A stretch of 64,000 nt of DNA from Prostheceraeus crozeri (lineage: Eukaryota; Platyhelminthes; Polycladida; Euryleptidae). The notes under the pieces are model-generated. The model was given only the letters and a program-made list of their open reading frames with translations. It had not been told where the DNA came from and did not search any database. Where the stretch lies: contig CAJQUW010000872.1 of assembly GCA_907163375.1 (NCBI GenBank), forward strand, positions 248,001-312,000. The letters run 5' to 3'. The first letter of the stretch is position 1, and every line of letters begins with the position of its first letter. This document shows positions 55,436 through 64,000 of the stretch, in pieces. Both the position numbers and the translations under genes were made by a program.

Positions 55436-57305
55436 GGTGGATTACTCCTGTCCTGAAGTCGCTTATTGATGAAAGATGGGAAGCTTTCAGGAAAAAGGAA
55501 TGGGAGCTCTATCATCACTATAAAGCAAAAATTAAGAATGAAATAGCAAAATCGAAACGTATATGGTCGCAGCAGCAAATAAAATCTTCAAAGAACATTT
55601 GGTCCGTAGTAAATGAGATTCGTGGTAAGAAAGCCTCTCACTTAGCCTTGGAGAAACTATTTGGTGATGGCGATGATGTCAACAACATCGTGCTCGCTAT
55701 CCATGATGAAATGTGCAAGAATTTTAATTACGAAGATAACACTCCTACTCCTCAGCTTGATGATGAAGCATGGACTTTTTCACTTACTATTTCTGATGTA
55801 TATCGTTCTTTGAATAATATTAGCTTGAAGAAGTCTGTCGGTAGTGATGGTGTCCCCAACCGTATATTACGTGATGGCGCTATCTGGTTTTGCAACCCAA
55901 TCCATGCAATCCTTGTGAAATCTGTTGAAACTCGGACATTCCCATCTAAATGGAAACAAGCGGATGTTGTTCCTGTCCCAAAGTGCAAGAAACCATCTGT
56001 ACGCGATCTACGTCCCATTTCCATAACTTGTGTTCTTAGCAGACTTTTTGAACGACTGGTTCTCAAAACAATCGAGCCACAGATCAGCCTTTTATATGAT
56101 CCTCATCAGCACGCTTTTCGACAGTACGGGTCTACTCAAAGTGCCCTGATAAAGATCCATGACTCTGTGACATCATATCTCGACAGTACGACCACAAGGG
56201 CAGTGCGGCTAACTTGTCTTGATCTAGCGAAGGCCTTTGATAGGATGAGCCATAATATTTTGCTTTATCGTCTTGCTTGCCAATAGCAGTGTGAATCACG
56301 GTTTCATCATCTGGCTGAAAAGTTACTTGGAAGAGCGAAAACAGCGCCTGAAGGTTAATGGAATTTTTGCCCCGACAATCACCATCCCTTCTGGAATTCC
56401 TCAGGGCTCGATTCTAGGACCTGCCATTTTGCTGCCTTTATAGGTAGTTTGTGCACTTCAGCCGAATCTTCAATTGTCCTTTATGCCGACGACATAACAT
56501 TGATTGAGCCAGTATCTCGTGAACTAACTCCAAGGAATCTTAAGAAAATTGAAGAATGGCTAACGAACCACAAAATGAAGATGAATCTAAGCAAGTCTTA
56601 CCAAATTGTGTACTACCGAGGGGAGCCTGATGACGTAGCCTACAGTGATATCAGTGTGGCAAATTCTGTAAAGATTTTGGGTGTGCATTGGGATAATCGC
56701 CTTTCTTGGTCGCTTCATTTTGACCATGTTTTAAAGACGGCTTCCAGAGATTGTATGTCCTTAGAATTCTGAAGCCCCTTATGTCGTCTAACGAACTTTG
56801 TGCGGTGTATCAAGCTTTGATATGTAATTTGCTACTTTAAGCCGCCCCACTATTTTCCTGGCTTCCAAAATCAATCGAAGTGAAACTACAAAGGTTTCAT
56901 CAACGCGCCCATAACTTAATTTGTGGAAAAGGTTGCAGTTGTGGTCGATTCCCTATGATATCTACAATGGTAGCCTAACTGACAGATCTCGATCCTTCTT
57001 TGTTAAATGCGAACGACATAAAAGCCACCCTTTGCATGACAAGATACCGCCCCGACTCGAACGAAGTAATCACTTGCGACTTCCCCATGTGAACACTACC
57101 AGAAGACTGCATTCTTTCGTCCCTTGGATGTCTATTATCATGAATGAGTACATGTAATGTCTTTTCTTTACCGGTGTTATTTTTGTGTGTGTCCAGTACG
57201 CCTTGTTTGTTTGCTTACATGCTGTCTTTGCAAAATGTATGTAACTTTGCTGTACTTAATGATTTCCAATATTTCGAAATAAAACGCTTACTTACTTACT
57301 TACTT
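55436..57305 (+). mobile_element. CR1/Jockey-like LINE, 5'-truncated, with (CTTA)n tail
   Basis: Begins in the linker before the reverse transcriptase (PVLKSLIDERWEAFRKKEW). The 55,648-56,286 frame holds SLKKSVGSDGVPNRIL, WKQADVVPVPK, DLRPISITCVLSRLFERLVL and LDLAKAFDRMSHN. The GIPQGSILGP motif and the catalytic YADD box (VLYADDITLIEP) follow in other frames. The C-terminal part has VKILGVHWDNRLSWSLHFDH and a PHVNTTRRLHSFVPW end at about 57,155. The 3' UTR ends in CTTA repeats (57,287-57,305). The endonuclease is absent and at least two frameshifts are present. Confidence 0.85.
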
Positions 57306-59299
57306 ATATAAAAGTCATAAAGTATGCAGATTGGCCACATACACAAAAAATAATAACGTTCTTTTTTTAAAGCTCTATTGTCGGCAATTACCCCGACCAC
57401 TTCAAAAGTACAGGTAGCAAGCAGTACAACAGCTTAACAACGACAATAGAAGTAGTTAACGTTAGAAATATTCTGTTCAATTGGCATGTGACAAATTTTT
57501 AATGCAATTGAAATCAACAAAATAATTTTGCAGATGCTTCAACTTGATAAATACTAAAAAAAGTAGCTTTTAAATCATGGAAAACATTGCTGGATGAATA
57601 AAAACCACAATGCTTGTCGTCACAGCTGCCTTGTGGCCGAGTGTTCGCTCTGCTTTCGGGAGATATGGGTTCAAAGCTATGTCCTGCTATATCTTATGAC
57701 TAAGAAATTTAATACTCAGCACCAAAGAATGATCATGGGAAAATGAACTTCAGTCGCAAAGTGGAAAATCTTCTTGCCTTACGCTTTTCAAAGTACATAT
57801 AAACATCGATATGATAAACATCTGATGAACTTGTTTCTGTTACTCTTTCTTTCACCAGATGCATAAGAGGAAATGACTACACAGATCCATGCCTTGATGC
57901 TAATCCTCGTTGTCGAAATGATCATCTAAAGATATCGTTCTTTCATTTCGTTGGGGAAAGAACTTCCTTTGGAGGAATTTCCAGCATATTATGTTAAAGC
58001 CACTTAACACGGGCAGTCCGATATTCCAGTGAAAATATCTGCTTCAATTTCCCTTTGAAATCTCAGATCCTGAAACCTTCTGCTTCATCGGCCATTATCC
58101 AGATGTGCTGGTGATCAGTGAAATTCTCATGCTGGTGATGGGCATCTGATAAAGAGACTTCACAAACATGCAAACTGACCATCTCCCATTTACGACCTTG
58201 ACATGATCCTCATGTGATTGATGTGACGTACTGGAGCACGTTCATATTCTACGTCGAATCCCTTTAATTCGAATTTGTGAGGCCTCCATGATCAAGAAAA
58301 AAGCCCCACGCTTGAATAACTCTCTTATGTTGGCAGCTTATTTTTTCTTTCAGCAATCTAGTTTGTTAACTATGTTTCCTTAGTATCTAAATATCTGCCT
58401 AGGTTGTGAATCCCTTATATACATCTAGAACTTGTATCTATGATTTTCTGCAAGAATCTATGGTTTTAGTCACCATTAGCATCTACATGCATAGGCCCTA
58501 TATTTGTGTATAAACATTTAGCAATTCTTTTTGAGGTTTCATTCCTTGATGATGTTGGGTTGAATCTACTGAAGGGCATTGGTAAATATTATTTATAGCT
58601 TAATTACGTTAATAAAAGGTGGTTGCTTTGCCGTTTTTTTGCCATCGAAGTTCATAATGGACTTTCTATTTGAAAATTTTCTATTCTGTTACGCAATTAC
58701 TGTTATTATTCCTTTATCATCCCCATTGTTCACTTTTCGGTTCTCTGTTTCTTTGCCTCTAATCTTCTACTGATGCACATCGTTAATGCACATGTATACA
58801 TAATAAGCGTTTGTTTCGAATAATAATAACTAATAAAACACATCAAGAATAGCAGTAAAGCAAGAGACAAGTTATGAACGTGCTGATGAACAGATTGCGT
58901 TGTACAATCTGTCAAATAATGACGTACAGTAAGGTACAAAAGATGCTGATCGCCGATGAGTATTAGAGGACGGTATAACAAGGTTACCAGAACGTTGCAG
59001 CGTCGAAGGGAAGAGACAGTGGAGAAGATTTTCTGGATTCTTCATGTTGAGGAAAGTTTTAATAGCCCGATGATCGCTACGAATACATAATGGTGTAAAG
59101 TTTCCACAAGAACAATCCTTTCCACAGTTGAGGCGATGTACTCTTCTCCTGACTTTCTAATCTTACGCAGTCCGTTTGATTAAGACTTACGAAAAGAGGA
59201 GAGTTATATTCCAGTATTCATATTTGGGAAGAAACTCCTGTAGTCATAGAAATTGATAACAATAAAACCTCTAGAATGAAAGTAAAGCTTCATGCAATA
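57306..59299. other. DRC3 downstream intron, one tRNA-like remnant
   Basis: A degenerate tRNA-like stretch at 57,627-57,690 has an A-box-like TGGCCGAGTG and a B-box-like GGGTTCAAAGC, as in tRNA-derived SINEs. Otherwise AT-rich with short frames; no exon of DRC3 could be found. Confidence 0.4.
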
Positions 59300-61990
59300 C
59301 ACATAGTGGCACGAAAATCGCTCGCGTTTTCACTTACATGTAGATACACTTGTCAACGGATGTATCATTGGGTTAGAATCAGTCACACGTGCAATTCTAG
59401 TCTCCTCATTGATCATTCATGCCCCAACTTAGTTCCCCGGATGTACCGCGACCTTGAGTCAATTTCCATTCTAGTCGACTTCAGATAAACAATCTATTTC
59501 TATGCTCGTAGTCGACGTAAATCATGCTCCATTAAAGCGCTATCAGAGACGAGTGTGACAAGCGGTAAAAAACTTTTGAGATATCTAAAGATGTAACAAG
59601 AATGCCATCAATATCACTCTTGGCCAACTTAGCTGTAATGAAATCATGAATTCGAATATGGGACAGCAGTGTTGTTGATCCAGGGTGGAATTAAAATTGA
59701 TTGTTACCGTATGAATTTAATAGACTTTCCTTAACAGACTTCAGAACAAGCTTATCAGATATCTTGAAAATACCGACAGCAGCGAGATAGGACGAGTTTC
59801 TTTGTAAGTCAATGTACCTCTCTTTGGAATACGCAGCACATGCTCCATTTTCCACCGAGTAGAGTACTCACCAGAAGATAGCAGATGAGCAAGAGGTTCA
59901 TTCTTTCTCGCACATTCACGAATGAATGTCATCACTACCCATTAACTTTCGAACATTTATTTTGTTCAGTAGATCAAAAGTAGCCATGACTTTGACATCA
60001 GGATGCCAGTCTGACTCGATGTGATTCAACGTAGACTGGTAAGACCGTAGTTGAACCAAAGTTTAAGCTGAAACACTCATTAAATGCCGTTATGGCTGCT
60101 TCTATATAACCAAATGATCTAGGATTCTTCTCGTGCAATGGTCGGATTCTGACTTGGCGCCGGAAATGATCGCTGTCGCTCCTCCATAAATTGTTCTTGT
60201 GAGTTTTTATGTCGGTTCACAATCGTTCTTTCGTCAATTTTATCATTCGCCTAATTTTACATTTCAGATGATCATGCTTAAGTCAAAATTATCCGAATTA
60301 AACGCATCGTACTTTTATATGATCAAAATCTTGATTTGCGGAGTAAGCCAATGTTTATCATTCAGTCATTTGAATAAACGAAAATTGTAACGATCTCATA
60401 GCTTTACAGACAACATCATAGAATTCGTTTCACTTTTCTTCCAATGTACTTTGAGATCTATTGAAATGATGCCACGGATATGAGTCTATGATGGCGATCG
60501 CTTGATCAATGTTGCTTTTACGAAAATGATACACTTCATGAATAGACAAACACGTCCTGAAAATTGTTGGATGGTTTGTAAATATACAGTGTTGTGGTCA
60601 GCTCTTCCGAAGTTGGGGTCAGCTCTTCCAACGATCAGGGCTTGAAATTCATCAACCATATTTGAGTCAATGTGAATCTTATCGACAATTGCATCTTTCC
60701 TTGTCGACGAATTTACAATGTCTGTCAGACCCAGAACTTTACGAAGAGGAGAACATAGTAATTGATTCAAAACACCAAAAATTATCACTTTACGAGAAAG
60801 TAAATTGCGATAAATTTCATCAAATGAAGACATACCATATTCGAAAATGTTCTCATAATCTATGACACGAAGATTTGGAGTAACATACGTTAAAAGAATA
60901 GTCACAAGTGGTTTGCTAAACAATACATGGCAAGCTGACATGATATTGAAATTGAGCTATCATGGTTGCTGGCGACTGCAGTGGGAACCGCTTTTGCAGT
61001 GCTGTGATCTTTACATGTCAATTTTGCCATCGACTTTTCAGAATTTTTTTTAATCATGCGGAGCAGGATTTTTTAAGCCTTTGCTTCCCTGAAGCTCCTC
61101 TGAAATATTGGGTGAATAAAGGAAGTAAAGAATATAATAGTTGATATCATATATTGCAGCTTTGGCTCTCATTTCATCATTAAGAACAAGAGAACTTTAT
61201 AAGTTCATCAAGTTTCGGTCTCAGGGACTGAACATTAGACAAAAATATCGAATGAAGATCACTGGGTTTTTCTGTTGATGTTGCATGTAAAATCATTGGT
61301 GAAAATTCTTCATGGATCGCGTAAAACAATCTTTGCCTTTACAGGACCATGTCCCAGCCACTAGCTTTCCTTTCTCGTAATTGTTCAAGCAATTCTATAT
61401 TTTTCAGGATTTGAAGCTGAGTACGATCTGGATTTCTATACATCGTTTTGTAATTTGGATATTTATGTAAAGTGGAAGATTTTTTCAAAATTTTGATTTT
61501 GTCCTCTATCTTCTGAAACCTTACGGAGAGAAGTCTTTGACCAGACACACTAAGCTTCCCAAATCTACATGTACGAAGTGAGAGAGTTCAGGAACCCTAA
61601 ATATTATAGGTTACTGAACTAGAATTTAGAGTCTAAATCAAGAGGTTCAAAAATTTCCGTGACTTTTCACTTGTCAAACTGAATTCGGTCATTCACCGCT
61701 CCAGTTTGGTAGACCTGAAAGTATTACATTTTCTTTTTGACGTCTCAATTGTAGTTCATTAATAATTTCATCTGCCATTTTATCAAGGAACTTTGCGTTA
61801 TGCTTCAGGTCCTCATGCTCCTTTAATAGACTGTTCAATTCAGTCTGCAAGTCATCAAATTTTGTGATCAGAAGATTGACCTTTTCGATTGTTGAATGGA
61901 GAAGGTCATAGATTTTGTCTCCAACCTTTCAGAATAGACACTTGGACCACGTCTCCTTTTCTTTAAAGCATTGAATGCGTTATGAAATCT
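59300..61990 (-). mobile_element. L2/CR1-like LINE, degraded, ORF1 to reverse transcriptase
   Basis: Minus-strand order: an ORF1-like part (about 61,980-61,339) with RRQKENVILSGLPNW and GQRLLSVRFQKIEDKIKILK and a DYKTMY-like YPNYKTMYRNPDRT; an endonuclease end (about 60,940-60,486) with RKVLGLTDIVNSSTRKDAIV and GRADHNTVYLQ; and reverse transcriptase fingers (59,935-59,700) with WKMEHVLRIPKRGTLTYKE and TRPISLLSVFSR. Beyond these, to about 59,300, are weaker pieces (SLDISKVFYRLSHSSLIAL). Many stops and shifts; the 3' end is lost. Confidence 0.7.
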
Positions 61991-62171
61991 TGCTTAGTCA
62001 AACTGTTTATCCTGTGTAGACTGGTCCTCTTCCCTCAGGCTTTAATAAGAAAAGGTCAAAGTTCACATTCTTTACATTTATTTCTCCTTTTTAAGCATTT
62101 TTAACTCGCTTTTAATCCTTTTGATCAGATATGTAGGTCTGAAATCTAAGATAATTTGTGTGTGATGATTT

Positions 62172-62352
62172 AGCGTCACTACTCCCCCATACTGGAGGCT
62201 TGGACGGTGCTGACACAGTCAGACTTTTAACTGAAACGTTGTGATCTTTTAGTCTTGATGCCCTTCCTGGTGACTTTCAGTGAGACTCTCGGGGCTCGAC
62301 CTCTGGACCGAAAGATCGCTAGGTCAAGCGCTCAACCGCTGTGCCATGGAGA
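62172..62352 (-). mobile_element. tRNA-derived SINE
   Basis: Read on the minus strand, the head CCATGGCACAGCGGTTGAGC is an A-box-type start, AGGTCGAGCCCC is a B box, and the body contains CCAGGAAGGGCATC, a motif shared by many animal tRNA-derived SINEs. About 180 bases; the tail is not clear. Confidence 0.6.
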
Positions 62353-62919
62353 CCAATAAAAATATCTGGGCTAATCCAATATTCAAATAAAGCCTTTGAG
62401 ATCGTCCACGAGAAGAAATTTATCGAGCTCTTTTTTTTAGCTATTATGTGTTCGTATTTTTCGAACCATCGGAAACAGAATGGTAGTGTCTTATTTTACA
62501 AGATGCCGAGTCAGATAAGCACCTTACGCTGCGACAAGTGATTTTCTTGATGACAAAATACTTCATCATAACATCAAATAGGATACTGCGATTTTAGTCC
62601 TCCATATTTAATAATGACTTAACTCAACAAAACATATCAAGTTTCATTCTTTGCTGTGTAGGAAGCTCTGAAAGATGAGACATTTAAAAGCAAATAAGAT
62701 CAATATTTTATATTCTACCATGACAACTATTTCCTTTCATATAAACATTTGATTTTTTCTTCATTAATAGAAATCAGAAAAAGAGATGATGGACATCATT
62801 GGGATCAAAGGAGGATATTTCATATCCGATGCAAATATTCGTAATTGGTAAAAATAATAATTTCTGAATTCTTTTATTTATTCAAATACACCAATAAGTG
62901 CAGCAGCGACAAAGGCAGG
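62353..62919. other. DRC3 intron sequence, nothing recognised
   Basis: AT-rich, only short frames; the sequence lies between the SINE and the next LINE piece. Confidence 0.4.
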
Positions 62920-63310
62920 ATGATGAGGACTTACAAGAAGAATTTTAGCAGTTTACATTTAAATACTTTCAATGAGCTGGAGATAATGATATCTTCACGA
63001 AGCGCGTTCCAATTATCCAAAGTTCGTTGAGAAAAAATTGAGCTGCGTGTTGCAATTACACGAACTACGCAGAAGAGCTGTGAGCTGGAGGTGCTTTGCA
63101 TTCATAATTTGAAAACTGAGATTTTCGGTGATACCTCCAGATATAATAATGAGGCAAAATTTCTGGAAATCATATTAAGTATATTACCGACCGATGTAAG
63201 TATATTCACGTCATTTCGCCAAAGGAAGGCGAGCTGAAAGCCGCTGAAAACTCGAGTAATAAATATTAGTATACAGACAAGATTTTCCCGGGAAGCAATT
63301 TTGCATGTCA
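62920..63310 (-). mobile_element. LINE C-terminal fragment
   Basis: The minus strand reads FCVVRVIATRSSIFSQRTLD, then NWNALREDIIISSSLKVFK up to a stop. This is the usual last motif of CR1/Jockey-group polyproteins (R-x-x-F-F-x-x-R-V-x-x-x-W-N-x-L-P). Upstream sequence to 63,310 is less clear. Confidence 0.55.
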
Positions 63311-63340
63311 TTCCTGGCTGAAAGAATATGTTTTCATATA

Positions 63341-63395
63341 TATTGCCGACGTTTCGGACATTCTTCCTTTGTCAAGGCACAGAAAAATTCACGAA
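63341..63395 (-). other. Hammerhead-ribozyme-like motif of Penelope-like type
   Basis: The minus strand reads TTGACAAAGG, then AAGAATGTCCGAAACGTCGGC. This resembles the CUGANGA core, stem II and GAAAC-GUC end of minimal hammerhead motifs that sit in Penelope-like terminal repeats. The first core box is imperfect. Confidence 0.4.
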
Positions 63396-64000
63396 AATAT
63401 GGACATGTTCTCATGAACAAAATAAGTTTATAAACAATTTTATGATACACAGTTGACAAATCGACAATAAATCAGTCATTTCGATCTTTCTATTAAGATA
63501 AGGTTCTGAAGATCTGATTTCGATCTTCGGAGCAAATCATGTCCAACGTAATTATCTTTCATGTGCAGCATTATGCGAAAACTGGAGCTCTGATGTGAAT
63601 CATGTGCTTACGCATAGTTGACTGTTAATTGCTACGGAGATGCTATTCGAATCCCGGACCAAGAATAAGTTCTTCGTAGCCAAATTATTGATTATGTATG
63701 CGGAAAAGTAAGAAAATTCATCATCTGCGGGTGGTCATTACTTCAGGTTTGCATCTTTCTTGTTTCTTTCTTCATTGGTTTATTTATTTTCATTATTTAC
63801 TTATTTTTCTTGCAAGAGTAGCACTTGATTAGCAATGACTTGAATGTGCTTCTAAACACAGTGAATCTTCATGTTTTGTAAGATTTTACTTTCACCCTTT
63901 CATGTAGAAAATGAATCGAAATTACACTCTGGATCTTCTCAAAGCATTTTAAAGCAAAGATTGAAGTGTTCTACTTTATTTTTTTTTTAAATACATGGAA
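63396..64000. other. Window end, nothing recognised
   Basis: AT-rich intron-like sequence with short frames only. Confidence 0.4.

Noticed and set aside
58579-58773. Hydrophobic 64-codon frame, considered a membrane peptide
   Set aside because: Composition follows from T-rich DNA; no start context, homology or neighbouring exon.

Overview
The window is animal nuclear DNA. Two host loci are recognisable. One is a TRP-type ion channel gene written in a single open frame (22,006-23,727). The other is two consecutive, phase-matched exons of the ciliary gene DRC3/LRRC48 (40,992-41,156 and 54,918-55,034). The low GC background, the many non-LTR retrotransposon, hAT, mariner and Penelope-like remnants, and a Polinton-type element fit a bilaterian invertebrate, probably marine. 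The sequence alone does not let me go further.

Layout. 1 to about 11.6 kb: a compact, higher-GC, gene-dense Polinton/Maverick-type (adintovirus-like) element whose left end lies outside the window. A rightward block holds structural genes: a coiled-coil protein, two related minor-capsid/penton-like regions, a basic core-like protein, the double-jelly-roll capsid region and an adenain-like protease. It meets a leftward block with protein-primed DNA polymerase B, a TBP-like protein and a UBA-RING protein. Most frames are open and only a handful of breaks are visible, so the insertion looks fairly young. 11.6-22 kb: mostly featureless AT-rich DNA with a 37-bp minisatellite, a LINE scrap, one end of a TIR element, and a complete 753-bp hAT-type element with a perfect 8-bp target duplication. 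22.0-23.7 kb: the channel gene. 25.7-32.5 kb: a nest of transposons in which one leftward LINE is split into four pieces by a second LINE, a 734-bp TIR element and an ~850-bp TIR element, next to a pile-up of more copies of the last family.

34.5-40.9 kb: fragments of a Penelope-like GIY-YIG domain and an hAT-like transposase, a long (TA)n tract and fold-back hairpins. 41-55 kb: the 13.8-kb second intron of DRC3. It contains a tRNA-like sequence, a LINE 3' fragment, a mariner with perfect 31-bp TIRs, a 3.2-kb hAT-type element and a 630-bp hAT-type element ending 49 bp before the next exon. 55-64 kb: the next DRC3 intron, which runs out of the window and carries three LINE copies (one rightward, two leftward), tRNA-derived SINE-like sequence and a hammerhead-like motif.

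The most unusual item is the TBP-like plus UBA-RING pair beside the polymerase of the Polinton-type element: a likely transcription factor and a likely ubiquitin ligase carried by a capsid-encoding element. No CRISPR array, rRNA gene or clearly functional tRNA gene was seen.
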